A DNA stretch of 64,000 nt from positions 713,771 to 777,770 of the forward strand of contig CAZPUQ010000001.1 in NCBI GenBank assembly GCA_964589785.1. The letters are read 5' to 3'. Both the position numbers and the translations under genes were made by a program. Shown one piece after another: positions 16,398 through 28,900 of the stretch (the first letter of the stretch is position 1; each line of letters begins with the position of its first letter). The notes below the pieces were generated by a model. It was given only the letters and a program-made list of their open reading frames with translations, had not been told where the DNA came from and did not search any database. Source of the stretch: JAGVSR01 sp964589785 (GTDB taxonomy: Bacteria > Pseudomonadota > Alphaproteobacteria > Rhizobiales > Hyphomicrobiaceae).

Positions 16398-18791
16398 ATG
16401 ATGCCGGCGTTTGAGACATCCGTAGCTGCGGCGCGGCCCGGTCTGCCCGCAGCGACGCGGCCTCGCCGTCTTGCGAAGCTGATGGCCTGGGGCGTGATGG
16501 TTGCCGTCCCACTGCTCGCAGTTGAAGGTAGAGCCGCCGCCGACGACGGCCGTCCGGCCTCGGATGCGCGACCAGCGGCCCGCTTCGTCGGCTCGCAGGC
16601 GTGCGCCACCTGCCACCCCGCCGAGCATGCGGAGTGGTCGTCCTCGCAGCATCACGCGGCCATGCAGGACGCGAGCGAGACGACCGTTCTCGGCGACTTC
16701 GACGGCGCGACCTTCACGTACGACGGTGTCGAAAGCACCTTCTTCAAGAAGGACGGGCGGTTCTGGGTGCGGACGGATGGCCCCGACGGGACGCTTGCCG
16801 ATTTCGAGATCGCCTACACCTTCGGCATCGCCCCGCTGCAGCAGTATCTGATCGCGCTGCCGGGCGGGCGCTATCAAGCGCTCGGCATCGCCTGGGACGC
16901 GCGCCCGAAGGAGGACGGCGGGCAGCGCTGGTATCATCTCTATCCCGACCAGGGCCTGAAGGCGGGCCATCCCCTGCATTGGACCGGCATCGATCAGACC
17001 TGGAACTACCAGTGTGCCTGGTGCCATTCCACGAATGTGCAGAAGAACTACGACGCTGAGACCCGGACCTTCCAGACGACGTGGTCCGAAATCAGCGTCG
17101 GCTGCGAATCCTGCCATGGCCCCGCATCGCATCATCTCGACTGGGCCTCGAAGGCCCGAGGAGGAGCGGAAGCGTATCCCGACGCGGCCAAGGGGTTCGC
17201 GCTGCGGATGGACGAGCGTAGGAACGTCACCTGGCCCATGGGCCCCGGCGGGCAGGCCATGCGCTCGCACCCGCGCACATCGAGCAAGGAAATCGAGGCG
17301 TGCGCGGGGTGCCACTCCCGCCGCCAGCAGTTCTCCTCCGATCCCAATGCCGCCGGGCGCCTCTTCGATGCCTTTCGTCCATCGCCTCTGGAAGCCGGCC
17401 TCTATCATGCCGATGGCCAGCAGCGCGACGAGGTTTTCACCTACGGGTCGTTCGTGCAGAGCAGGATGCACGCTGCCGGCGTCACGTGCTCCGACTGCCA
17501 CAATCCGCATTCGGGTCGGCTGCGCATGCCGGGCAACGCCGTCTGCGCGCAATGCCACGCGCCCGAACGGTTCGATACGGCAGAGCATCACCATCATCCC
17601 ATCGGAGGAAGCAAGGGCGCCGAATGTGCCGCCTGCCACATGCCGACGACGACCTACATGGGGGTGGACGCGCGCCACGACCATTCGCTGCGCATTCCGC
17701 GCCCCGATCTGTCGGTGCTGCTCGGCACGCCCAACGCCTGTACCACATGTCATCAGGACAAGCCGGCGAGCTGGGCGCGGGACGCGATCAAGGCCTGGTA
17801 TCCGGCGCCCGCGTCCGGAGCACAGAACTTTGCGGAGGCATTCGATGTCGGCGACCGGCGTGCTCCCGGAGCCCAGTCGGCGCTCTTCAGGATCGCCTCC
17901 GCAGACACCGCGTCGGCCATTGCGCGAGCGAGCGCGCTGGAACGGCTCGGCGGCTTTCCCTCGCCCGAGGTCCTCGAGCTGGCGGCACGATCGCTGGCGG
18001 TCGACGATCCGGGGGTTCGCTCGGCGGCGATCTCGATCATTGCCGGCGCGGATGCCGCCACGCGCGCCGCGCTCCTCGCGCCGCTTCTCCGCGACACGTC
18101 CCGGCTCGTGCGCATGGATGCGGCGCGGGCTCTGGCCGGAGAGCCGGAATCGGCACTCTCGGGCGACGATCGGGCAGCCTTCGACACGGCGCTCGCCGAG
18201 TACGTGAGCGGACAGCTCTTCAATGCCGAGCGCCCGGAAGCGCAGACGAACCTCGCGCAACTCTACCGCGCCCAGGGCAAACCCGATGCGGCCCGGGCGT
18301 CGTTGTCGAGGGCCATCGAGCTGGACAAGAGCTTTGAGGCGGCGAGCATCGCGCTGGCGGAGCTGGAGCGCACCGAGGGCGACGAAGCCGGCGCCGAACG
18401 GGTGCTGCGCGAAGCGCTTGCGGCTAACCCGCGGTCGGGGCCGGCGGCGCATGCGCTGGGCCTCAGTCTCATTCGTCAGAAGCGCATCGAGGAAGCCATG
18501 GAGTGGCTAGCCCGCGCGGCCGAGACGGCGCCGGAAGACCCGCGCTTCGCCTACGTTCTCGCGGTGGCGCTTCACGACACGGGCAAGGCGGCCGAGGCGC
18601 TCGGCGCGTTGAAGAACGCGCTGGCCCGCCACCCCTACGATCGCGATCTCCTCATGACGCTTGCGTCCTACGAGATCGAGGCCGGCGACCGGGCTGCGGC
18701 GCTGGCGCGGGCGGAGCTGCTCGACCGTCTGGAGCCGAACAATCCGCAGATCGCGCAGTTGCTGGCGTCATTGCGGGAGCGGAGGCCGTAG
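16398..18791 (+). CDS. Eight-CxxCH multihaem cytochrome c with HEAT-like and TPR repeats
   Basis: The 797-residue protein has an N-terminal hydrophobic signal (about residues 27-46) and eight haem-attachment motifs: CATCH 69, CAWCH 206, CESCH 236, CAGCH 302, CSDCH 364, CAQCH 383, CAACH 410 and CTTCH 448. The part after about residue 490 has alanine-rich HEAT-like repeats, then TPR units (NLAQLYRAQGKPDAARASLSRAIEL, then HALGLSLIRQKRIEEAMEWLARAAE and later copies). It should be periplasmic and able to move electrons; the repeats suggest a partner protein. The redox reaction is unknown, although the N-terminal haem block resembles the cytochrome c554-like group. It lies within the sulfatase/molybdoenzyme island. 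Confidence 0.9.
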   Translation: MMPAFETSVAAARPGLPAATRPRRLAKLMAWGVMVAVPLLAVEGRAAADDGRPASDARPAARFVGSQACATCHPAEHAEWSSSQHHAAMQDASETTVLGDFDGATFTYDGVESTFFKKDGRFWVRTDGPDGTLADFEIAYTFGIAPLQQYLIALPGGRYQALGIAWDARPKEDGGQRWYHLYPDQGLKAGHPLHWTGIDQTWNYQCAWCHSTNVQKNYDAETRTFQTTWSEISVGCESCHGPASHHLDWASKARGGAEAYPDAAKGFALRMDERRNVTWPMGPGGQAMRSHPRTSSKEIEACAGCHSRRQQFSSDPNAAGRLFDAFRPSPLEAGLYHADGQQRDEVFTYGSFVQSRMHAAGVTCSDCHNPHSGRLRMPGNAVCAQCHAPERFDTAEHHHHPIGGSKGAECAACHMPTTTYMGVDARHDHSLRIPRPDLSVLLGTPNACTTCHQDKPASWARDAIKAWYPAPASGAQNFAEAFDVGDRRAPGAQSALFRIASADTASAIARASALERLGGFPSPEVLELAARSLAVDDPGVRSAAISIIAGADAATRAALLAPLLRDTSRLVRMDAARALAGEPESALSGDDRAAFDTALAEYVSGQLFNAERPEAQTNLAQLYRAQGKPDAARASLSRAIELDKSFEAASIALAELERTEGDEAGAERVLREALAANPRSGPAAHALGLSLIRQKRIEEAMEWLARAAETAPEDPRFAYVLAVALHDTGKAAEALGALKNALARHPYDRDLLMTLASYEIEAGDRAAALARAELLDRLEPNNPQIAQLLASLRERRP

Positions 18792-18870
18792 CCGCAGAGT
18801 CACATCGCGGCTCCCGGTCCTCGCGAACCTCATCTCGTCCCGTCGTTCACGGGGAGAGCGGGCGCGCCGC

Positions 18871-19236
18871 TCAGATGTCCTTTTCGGCGACCTTGTCCAG
18901 TGTGCCGAACAGCGTGCCGGCCCACCGCTCGGCGTTCTCGGGCAGGAACGTGAAGCTCTGCACCTTGAACACGAGACCGCCCGTCATCACGATCTTCTCG
19001 TCCCCGGGTATCACCTCCACGGAGATGTAGTCCGCGCACGTCTGCCGGCCGACGGCCTTGTTCACGGCGTTGGCGGCCATGATCTCGTTCTCGCCCGCTG
19101 CACGCAGGGTCAGAAACGCCATCTGATCCTGCCGCGTGTCGCAGAAGTAGCCGCCGACCCTCACAGGGTCGCCAGCGGTCGCCACATCGGCGGTTGCGAG
19201 GATGAGCGGAGCAAAGGCCAAGGGCAGGAGCTTCAT
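18871..19236 (-). CDS. Small periplasmic hypothetical protein
   Basis: This 121-residue product is not a family I can name. It has a Sec signal (MKLLPLAFAPLILATADVATAG), then a soluble domain with two cysteines (YFCDTRQDQ and RQTCADYISVEV) that could form a disulfide. The start at 19236 is chosen for the signal peptide. It is convergent with the cytochrome gene and upstream of nothing on its strand, so probably monocistronic. Confidence 0.6.
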   Translation of the reverse strand: MKLLPLAFAPLILATADVATAGDPVRVGGYFCDTRQDQMAFLTLRAAGENEIMAANAVNKAVGRQTCADYISVEVIPGDEKIVMTGGLVFKVQSFTFLPENAERWAGTLFGTLDKVAEKDI

Positions 19237-19383
19237 CGGTCCTCCAGACGACAACGGCCACGCTCGCGCGTGCACCGATTTGCCCTGGACGTCCTCCCGG
19301 CACCCGATCCTTTTTCTTGAAGAAGACCGCGATTCGTTTCGCCGCTCAACGGCCGTGATTGCCCGGCCATAAGGCATGCGAGC

Positions 19384-20289
19384 CTATTTGGGCGGCGGTT
19401 GGGGAAATCTGCAAGCTCCGGCCGCGGCCTGCCCGGTGCGAGTTTTTAGGCAGGGGTCGATTGCCGCGGCCGATTGCGTCGGCGCACTGCGATGCCTGCG
19501 CTCGCCGAGCGCGACGCTCCGGCGTACCGCCACCGGATCCTGTGACATCTCGGGACACATGAGCGTCTGGCGAAGGGCATCCGTCAGCTCCGCGGTTGTC
19601 TCCGCGAGCACGAATTTGCCTCCTGTTCCATCCGCGAGGCAGCGGGCGCCGGATGTCTCGGAATGCGACGGCAGACGGAACCCAACGACGTGGATGGTGA
19701 TGCCGGCCGCGTCGGCTCTTGTCCGGCGGGCAAGCCGGCAGGGATCTCCGCCGCAGGTGTCCTCGCCGTCCGTGAGGACCACGATCTCCACAGGCCGAGG
19801 GCTGTCCTTCAGGACTTCAATCGCGCGTTCGACCGATCGGGTGAGGGCTGTGCGTCCGGCCGGCCGCACGCCTTCGGCGATCCGCAGGATCTCGCGCGCA
19901 GCATTGGGCGTCGGCGGCAGCCGCACCTCAACGTTGCTACAACTGTTCTCGCTCTTTCCGGGTCCATAGACCACGAGGCCCATCCGGCGCACGCGGGCGA
20001 CGTCTGGGACCACGCGCGCCAGGGCCACGCGGACGCGATCCATCCGGTTCGGTGCGCCTTCCGGGAAATCGGCCGCCGACATCGAGCCCGATCCGTCCAG
20101 CACCAGCATGACATCGCTCGTACAGTGCGATCCCATGACAGGCGCCGGATCGGACCGGGCGACCCCGCTGCCGAGCAGCTGAAGTGCGAAAGCCAGACCG
20201 GCGGCCGATCGTCTCCCGGGCAGGTGGCGTGCTCGTCGCCGGCCCGCGTTTCGCGGCCTCTCGGGACGATCGCGGTCCGTTCCGGTCAT
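19384..20289 (-). CDS. Secreted von Willebrand factor A domain protein
   Basis: The 301-residue protein has a basic N-terminus with a hydrophobic stretch (residues about 28-44) that may act as a signal or anchor, then a VWA domain with an intact metal-ion site: DGSGSM at D65-M70, a threonine in GRTALTRSVERAIEVL, and LTDGEDTCGGD. Several cysteines suggest disulfides in the periplasm. VWA domains mediate metal-dependent protein contacts; no chaperone-type AAA partner is adjacent. The start at 20289 is the most likely, with 20331 an alternative. The target is unknown. Confidence 0.8.
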   Translation of the reverse strand: MTGTDRDRPERPRNAGRRRARHLPGRRSAAGLAFALQLLGSGVARSDPAPVMGSHCTSDVMLVLDGSGSMSAADFPEGAPNRMDRVRVALARVVPDVARVRRMGLVVYGPGKSENSCSNVEVRLPPTPNAAREILRIAEGVRPAGRTALTRSVERAIEVLKDSPRPVEIVVLTDGEDTCGGDPCRLARRTRADAAGITIHVVGFRLPSHSETSGARCLADGTGGKFVLAETTAELTDALRQTLMCPEMSQDPVAVRRSVALGERRHRSAPTQSAAAIDPCLKTRTGQAAAGACRFPQPPPK

Positions 20290-20437
20290 GGACGAATTTG
20301 GGCGTGCGATCAGAGGTTGCCGCAATAGCAAGCTTGGCAGTCTTGCACGGGCAGAGTCTGCAATTGCCCGCGAGGCACGGCCGCCGGCAATCAGTCGCTA
20401 CAAGAGCGGATCACCGGCGACGCAAGGCTGCTGCACC

Positions 20438-21346
20438 TCAAACGACCGGAGGCAAAGGCTGCTTTTCGAGCCGCAGCAGCGCGAGGGATGCACCGATGAT
20501 GAGGACGATGCTCACGACGATCCACGGCGTGACCGGCTCGTTGAACAGCAACGCCGCAAAGACAATGGCATAGACCGGCTCCAAGGCGATGAAGCCGCTG
20601 CATGTGCTCGCCGAGATTCGCTTCAAGGCGTACAGGTAGATCAAGAGCATGATCGCGGTATTGAAGACGCCCAATGCCGCAAGCGACAGCCAATCAACGG
20701 CGGTCGCGGGAGCCGGAACCGCCAAGAGCAGTGTCGGCGCGAGCAGCGCGAAGACGATGACGTTCTGACAAAACGAAATGCTTGTAGGAGACAGGAGGGG
20801 GCCTACTCGCTGGCTCACGCGCCAAAACAGTGCGTAGGTGATGGCCGAAGCCAGGCCTGCGGCCGCTCCACCCACATTGCCTTGACCGCTGCCGGGTTCA
20901 ACCAGCAAAGCCACCGCGATCACGATGACGACTCCCACCGCGATCTCTGCGGCGCTCGGCAGCCGCCGTCGCTGCACTGCCTCGACGATCACCGTGAACA
21001 GCGGGAACGTCGCGAACGTGAGGGTGGCCACGGCTACGCCCGCCATCTGCACCGACACGAAGAAGGCCAGCCAATGGGCGGCGAGGAAGAACCCGCTCAG
21101 CGCAAGGCTGCTCCAGGACGCGGTGGGGAGACCCCGAAGATCGGTCTTGTATCCCCCCAACAGCGCAAGTGCGAGCGCTCCGAAGCCCGCGCGCATGGCG
21201 ACGATCCAGAATGGAGAGACGTTCAGCTTGCCGTAGAGCGCTGCGGTTCCGAATATCACCGCCGCGACGTTGATCGCCAGTACGCCTTGGGCCTGGGTCG
21301 ACAGGACGGGGAGCCATGGACGATGTAGGCGACTGATGGGCGACAT
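20438..21346 (-). CDS. DMT-superfamily (EamA) transporter
   Basis: The 302-residue protein has about ten hydrophobic segments in two homologous halves, as in EamA-type exporters of metabolites or drugs. Typical stretches are VLAINVAAVIFGTAALYGKL near the N-terminus, MAGVAVATLTFATFPLFTVIVE, and the C-terminal STCSGFIALEPVYAIVFAALLFNEPVTPWIVVSIVLIIGASLAL, with the EPV motif common in the family. ATG 21346 is preferred over TTG 21361. The substrate cannot be inferred. It is downstream of, and in the same direction as, the MerR gene (55 bp), so co-transcription is possible. Confidence 0.88.
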   Translation of the reverse strand: MSPISRLHRPWLPVLSTQAQGVLAINVAAVIFGTAALYGKLNVSPFWIVAMRAGFGALALALLGGYKTDLRGLPTASWSSLALSGFFLAAHWLAFFVSVQMAGVAVATLTFATFPLFTVIVEAVQRRRLPSAAEIAVGVVIVIAVALLVEPGSGQGNVGGAAAGLASAITYALFWRVSQRVGPLLSPTSISFCQNVIVFALLAPTLLLAVPAPATAVDWLSLAALGVFNTAIMLLIYLYALKRISASTCSGFIALEPVYAIVFAALLFNEPVTPWIVVSIVLIIGASLALLRLEKQPLPPVV

Positions 21347-21400
21347 CGCGGTTGGGTTCAAGGAGGTTCGCCCGGACCATTATCCTTGACCGACGTGGCG

Positions 21401-21820
21401 TCAACCGCGTCTCTTGCGGTCCGGATTTCTGCGGGCAAGTCGATCGATGACCCGGCACTCGGCGATGCGCTTCTTGTCACAACACGCCAGCATTCCGCTG
21501 ATCTCGCGGCGCAATGCCTTGAGCGATGCGATCTTGGCATCGATCGCTGCAAGATGCGTCTCAGCGATCGCATCAACGGAAGCGCAGGGCTGCTCTGGAT
21601 TGCTTGACAGGTCCAGCAGGCTCCGGATGTCTGCGACTTCAAAGCCGAGATCGCGGGCGTGGCGAATGAAAAGCAGGCGCTTCAGGTGGCCGTCGTCGTA
21701 TCGCCGCTGGCGGCCTTCCGTCCGCGGCGGCTCGGGCATCAACCCGATCTGCTCATAATAGCGAACGGTTTGGACCGCATAGGCTGCCCGCCGCGCCAGC
21801 TCTCCAATTCCATACTCCAT
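21401..21820 (-). CDS. MerR-family metal-responsive regulator
   Basis: The 139-residue protein has an N-terminal winged helix (IGELARRAAYAVQTVRYYEQIGLMPEP), a dimerisation helix and a C-terminal cysteine cluster with C79 (QPCASVD) and C113, C114 and C122 (LACCDKKRIAECRVID). The cysteine layout resembles CadR/PbrR/ZntR-type sensors of cadmium, lead or zinc. It is divergent from a cation diffusion facilitator gene, and the intervening 81 bp carries a promoter with the 19-bp spacer typical of MerR control. The metal identity is inferred only. Confidence 0.9.
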   Translation of the reverse strand: MEYGIGELARRAAYAVQTVRYYEQIGLMPEPPRTEGRQRRYDDGHLKRLLFIRHARDLGFEVADIRSLLDLSSNPEQPCASVDAIAETHLAAIDAKIASLKALRREISGMLACCDKKRIAECRVIDRLARRNPDRKRRG

Positions 21821-21833
21821 GGCTTTCCCGCCC

Positions 21834-21865
21834 TTGAACCTACAGCCGCTGTAGACCCTACATGT
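21834..21865 (+). promoter_or_regulatory. MerR-type promoter/operator of the CDF gene
   Basis: A -35-like TTGAAC (21834-21839) is followed after exactly 19 bp by TACATGT (from 21859). The spacer contains the dyad CTACAG-CCG-CTGTAG (21840-21854). A 19-bp spacer with a central dyad is the hallmark of promoters that MerR-type activators untwist. The -10 match is modest. Confidence 0.65.
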
Positions 21866-21901
21866 AGCGCATGGCGGGCGGCCGGCAAGGGAGGTGCGAG
21901 C

Positions 21902-22675
21902 ATGAGCGGGAACTGCTGCAGCGATTGTACGGCCTCAAGGAGCCAAGACGCGGCCTATCGCCGTGTCCTTTGGGCGATCCTGGTCGTGAATGCTTTCATG
22001 TTCGCGATCGAGATCGGAGCTGGTCTTGCGGCGGGCTCGGCCTCGCTGCAGGCCGATGCGCTCGATTTCCTCGGGGATGCCGCGAACTATGCGGTCAGCC
22101 TGTTCGTGGTCGGTCTGGCGCCGCGCTACCGCGCTATGGCCGCGCTCGCCAAAGGGGGAACCATGTTCGCGTTTGGCCTCTGGGTGATCGCCGTCACGAT
22201 CTGGCATGCGCTGCATGGCACGCTGCCGCATGCGTTCACGATGGGGACGGTCGGCTTTGCGGCGCTGCTTGCCAACGCAGCCTCCTTCGCTCTGCTTTGG
22301 GCCTATAGGGGCGGGGATGCCAACATGCGCTCGGCTTGGATCTGCACGCGCAATGATGTGCTCGGCAACCTCGTGGTCCTTCTGGCGGCTTTCGGGGTGT
22401 TCGGCACCGGCACCGGATGGCCGGACGTGGCTGTGGCCGCGATGATGGCGGCTCTCGCTCTTCAGGGCGCTGCAATCGTCTTTCGCCAAGCGTCTTGCGA
22501 GCTTCAGCAGGAGAGAGGAGCCGCGCGGCGCGCGCCCTGGGCCAACGGGCAGTCGAGCGCATCGGCGCCGACGGGATCCGGACGCGTGCCCGGCCCGGCC
22601 GGACAGGGCCGGATACCGAGGCGATGGCACTCGTGGCCGACGGCGCGCGTCAAGACGCCTGCCAGTGCGGCGTAG
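21902..22675 (+). CDS. Cation diffusion facilitator family metal exporter
   Basis: The 257-residue protein has about six membrane segments. The metal-site pattern DALDFLGDAANY appears in TM2 and a matching CTRNDVLGN in TM5. The N-terminus is cysteine rich (SGNCCSDCTAS), as in CDF proteins induced by MerR-type regulators. It should export a divalent metal such as zinc, cadmium or lead. After about residue 207 (FRQASCELQQER) the sequence becomes low-complexity Arg/Pro/Ala and runs 172 bp antisense into the TorD-like gene, so the original stop may have been lost. The start at 21902 is within the regulated unit. Confidence 0.85.
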   Translation: MSGNCCSDCTASRSQDAAYRRVLWAILVVNAFMFAIEIGAGLAAGSASLQADALDFLGDAANYAVSLFVVGLAPRYRAMAALAKGGTMFAFGLWVIAVTIWHALHGTLPHAFTMGTVGFAALLANAASFALLWAYRGGDANMRSAWICTRNDVLGNLVVLLAAFGVFGTGTGWPDVAVAAMMAALALQGAAIVFRQASCELQQERGAARRAPWANGQSSASAPTGSGRVPGPAGQGRIPRRWHSWPTARVKTPASAA

Positions 22676-23346
22676 GCCGGGTGCGCGGATTCCCTCCTGA
22701 GCGCCGCACCGAAGGCTGCGAACCAGCGGCCGAAATGATCGGAAAGGAAGCTCGCCAGGGCGGCTTGCGTGATGCGCGCCTGCGCGATCTGCCGCTGCTC
22801 AACGGTATACGCGATCTTGAGATAGAGAAGACTGATGAACTCCAATTCGACGCCGAGATGGTCGGGTGGGCTTGCCTCGGCCGTGGGTGGACCGAAGCCG
22901 AACGCCAGGTAGAACCCGTTTAGGTCCGCCAGATCGACCGGCTGACCTGCAAACCGCATTCCGTCGCCGTAGCCGCCTTCGCGCAGCGGCACCAGCGCCG
23001 TACCGAGATAGAGCCGGGAATACTCCGCGCGCACGTCATCCAACTCAAGCATCCGCCAGTGGCGGGCGGCCGTCCGCAGCGCCCCTTTGAGGCTCGTCGG
23101 CAGGCGCCCTTCTGCGCAGGCGACCTGTGCGGCGCCGAGCTGACGGCGCGTCGCCTCCAAGAGGCGCGTCTCGGGATAGGAGAATCCCACCGCCAGCATG
23201 CGGAAGAGCTCCGCCATCGCGCGCGCCAATTCGCGCGACGGCAGCGTCCTGGCGATCCGCCGCGCCGTGCCCTCGCGGCAGTCGCCGAGGGGTCCCGTGC
23301 CGCTGCCGCCCGGCAGCCTGGGATCCGGTCCGGCCGCGCCTGTCAC
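22504..23346 (-). CDS. TorD/NarJ-like molybdoenzyme maturation chaperone (delta)
   Basis: This 280-residue protein is the fourth gene of the molybdoenzyme operon. The pattern ARAMAELFRMLAVGFSYPET, EYSRLYLGTALVPLREGGYGDG and HLGVELEFISLLYLKIAY is that of TorD/DmsD-type chaperones that bind the Tat signal of the catalytic subunit and help cofactor insertion; it should be cytoplasmic. I choose GTG at 23346, which overlaps the stop of the gamma-subunit gene (GTGA) and implies translational coupling. The last 60 residues are Pro/Gly/Arg rich and overlap the convergent CDF gene. Confidence 0.82.
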   Translation of the reverse strand: MTGAAGPDPRLPGGSGTGPLGDCREGTARRIARTLPSRELARAMAELFRMLAVGFSYPETRLLEATRRQLGAAQVACAEGRLPTSLKGALRTAARHWRMLELDDVRAEYSRLYLGTALVPLREGGYGDGMRFAGQPVDLADLNGFYLAFGFGPPTAEASPPDHLGVELEFISLLYLKIAYTVEQRQIAQARITQAALASFLSDHFGRWFAAFGAALRRESAHPAYAALAGVLTRAVGHECHRLGIRPCPAGPGTRPDPVGADALDCPLAQGARRAAPLSC

Positions 23347-24233
23347 GGCTTCACCGCGTCGAACGTGAGGGCGATCCAGTTCGACCACGCCTTGCGCGAG
23401 CCCACCTCGCTCGCTCCTCCCTCCCACACCGCGAAGGCGGCAAGGGTCTGATCGCCGGGCTTGAGGGTCGGCGCGCTCGCATCACCGGCCGCCATCGGGC
23501 GGGTGATGACGACGCGCCACTTGCCGTTCGCCCACACGCCGCGACCGTCCGCGCGCTGCTCGGGCAGCGCCGTCAGGCTGCCGAACCCTTCCGCCATCTG
23601 CTCGATCACGGCGGAGTGCTTCGCCCGCGAGATCGGATTGTCGACGCCGACGGCGCCCGTGTAGGCCTGAGCGTCGGTCGCCCGCAGGACCTCGTCGGGA
23701 TAGACGTCGACGTGGGCATTGGGATAGAGCTCGGCGATTCTCGGACCATTGCGCAGACCGTCGGCCGCGCCCGCATCGACGTCGTGCTGGAAGGCCGCGC
23801 GCCACTGCATGATGTTCACGCGCTCGCCGGGGCCGCCCATCATCGGGTTCGGCATGTCGCCGGGCTTGTAGGCAACGGGTATCTCGACCGCGATCTGGTC
23901 GCCAAACTCATCCACCACAATGCGGTCGCTCTTCGAAGGATCGGCCCATTCGATCAGGACGGCGAACCACTGGCCATTGTGCGCGGCCCTGACATTAAGC
24001 TCCATGACCGCAGGCTCCGCCGCCTGCGGATTGGCGATGACCTGGGGCTGCATCTCGACCTTGACCGGCGCCGCTCCCTTCCAGAAGGCGCCGTCGAGGT
24101 CCAGGATCGGGCCGGCGCTGGCGCGGATGCCAACGGCGCGAAGGGTGGGCTCCTCGGCGGTCGATGGCGTGCTCAAGATCGCGGTCGAGACCGCGGCGGC
24201 AAGGGCGGCGAGTGCGAACGGGCGGGTGCTCAT
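23343..24233 (-). CDS. Molybdoenzyme gamma subunit, haem b-binding
   Basis: The 296-residue protein has a Sec signal peptide (cleavage near STAEEP, residue 26) and then an ethylbenzene-dehydrogenase-related haem-binding domain: LDGAFWKGAAPVKVEM, LNVRAAHNGQWFAVLIEWADPSKS, MMGGPGERVNIMQWRA and GKWRVVITRPM, ending GSRKAWSNWIALTFDAV. In this family the subunit binds one haem b and links the Fe-S chain of the beta subunit to a cytochrome. It follows the beta gene after 16 bp and overlaps the delta gene. Export by Sec, separate from alpha/beta (Tat), is the family norm. Confidence 0.85.
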   Translation of the reverse strand: MSTRPFALAALAAAVSTAILSTPSTAEEPTLRAVGIRASAGPILDLDGAFWKGAAPVKVEMQPQVIANPQAAEPAVMELNVRAAHNGQWFAVLIEWADPSKSDRIVVDEFGDQIAVEIPVAYKPGDMPNPMMGGPGERVNIMQWRAAFQHDVDAGAADGLRNGPRIAELYPNAHVDVYPDEVLRATDAQAYTGAVGVDNPISRAKHSAVIEQMAEGFGSLTALPEQRADGRGVWANGKWRVVITRPMAAGDASAPTLKPGDQTLAAFAVWEGGASEVGSRKAWSNWIALTFDAVKP

Positions 24234-24249
24234 GGCTGCCTCCGATCCC

Positions 24250-25377
24250 TCACGTGATGTTGGAGCGATAGGTCTCGAAGCGGTCGTCGTAGGCGGCGCG
24301 GACGTGGATCGGCTCCCTCAGAGGCACGCGCGCGACCTCGTCGTCCTGCTCGTCATAGCCGTACGCGGTCCCGCCGACGACCTTGAAGCGGTGAATGATG
24401 CGCGGCGTCGATCCGAAGAGGAGCAGCGCACCGAGCAGCTTCTCGTCGTCCTTGGCCTTCCGGTATGTCCGGATCGCGTCGGGCACGCCGTAACCGAACA
24501 TCTGCGTCAGGAATGGAACCGGGACGTGGACCGGCGGGATGTAGTAGACGTTCGGCTCCAGGCCGAACTGCGGGTAGAGGGGCTTGCCGATCTTGGCGAT
24601 GTGGATGAGGTAGTCGAGCGGGTTGTCCTCGCGCGCCTTGTCGGGCGTGGTGATGAAGCCCTGCAGGCGGATCTTGCCGATGCACGACACCGTGCACTGT
24701 GTCTGGAAGCCGTTCTCGACGGCGGGATAGCAGCCGATGCACTTCTCCGAGACGCGCGTGACGGGGTTGAAGAAGGATTTCTTGTAAGGACAGCCCTTCA
24801 CGCACTCGCGATAGCCGCGGCAGCGCTGCTGATCGAGCAGTACGATGCCGTCCTCCGCGCGCTTGTAGATCGACTGGCGGGGACACGATCCCAGGCACGC
24901 GGGATAGGTGCAGTGATTGCAGATGCGGGGCAGATAATACATCCACTGCATGTGCGGGACGGTGAGGTAGTCGCCCTGCGGCATGCTGCCGAAGCTGTCG
25001 TCCTCGCCGACGTTGGGATGCGCGTAGTCGATGTCCTGCGGCAGGTAGCCGAGCACGCGCTCGCCGTCGGGCGCGGCCTCAAAGAGCGTCTTGCCGTTGT
25101 AGACCTCGGCCGGCGCGTCCTGCACGCCGTGCTTCTCCAGGATCTTCACGTCCCAGCCCAGCGGATAGAAGCCGTAGGGCTTGGACTCGACGTTGTTCCA
25201 GAACATGTATTCCTGGCCCCGCCCGGGGGTCCAGTTCGTCTTGCACGCCACCGTGCACGTCTGGCAGGCGATGCACTTGTTCAAGTCCATCACCATGGCG
25301 AACTGCTTCTTTGGCCGCGCCGGCTCGTAGGGAAACTCCATCTCGCGGCCGATCTGCCAATTGAAGACCTTGGACAT
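24250..25377 (-). CDS. Molybdoenzyme beta subunit, four Fe-S clusters
   Basis: The 375-residue protein has four cysteine groups: CIACQTCTVAC from C35, CNHCTYPACLGSCP, CRGYRECVKGCPYKK, and CIGCYP with the later QCTVSC. This is the ferredoxin-like electron-transfer subunit of type II DMSO-reductase-family enzymes. It has no signal peptide, so it should be carried across the membrane by the Tat signal of alpha. The start MSKVFNWQIGREMEFPYEPARPKKQFA is the conserved family N-terminus, so 25377 is preferred over the frame opening at 25563, which lies inside the alpha gene. The gap from alpha is 40 bp. Confidence 0.93.
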   Translation of the reverse strand: MSKVFNWQIGREMEFPYEPARPKKQFAMVMDLNKCIACQTCTVACKTNWTPGRGQEYMFWNNVESKPYGFYPLGWDVKILEKHGVQDAPAEVYNGKTLFEAAPDGERVLGYLPQDIDYAHPNVGEDDSFGSMPQGDYLTVPHMQWMYYLPRICNHCTYPACLGSCPRQSIYKRAEDGIVLLDQQRCRGYRECVKGCPYKKSFFNPVTRVSEKCIGCYPAVENGFQTQCTVSCIGKIRLQGFITTPDKAREDNPLDYLIHIAKIGKPLYPQFGLEPNVYYIPPVHVPVPFLTQMFGYGVPDAIRTYRKAKDDEKLLGALLLFGSTPRIIHRFKVVGGTAYGYDEQDDEVARVPLREPIHVRAAYDDRFETYRSNIT

Positions 25378-25417
25378 GCCTCGCTCCCAGAAAAATCGTC
25401 TCTTCCGTTGGTCCGGA

Positions 25418-28900
<3,483 letters not shown>

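Noticed and set aside
16392..18452. 686-residue open frame opposite the octahaem cytochrome gene
   Set aside because: It is antisense to a gene with eight CxxCH motifs and has arginine-rich, domain-free sequence typical of GC-rich shadow frames.
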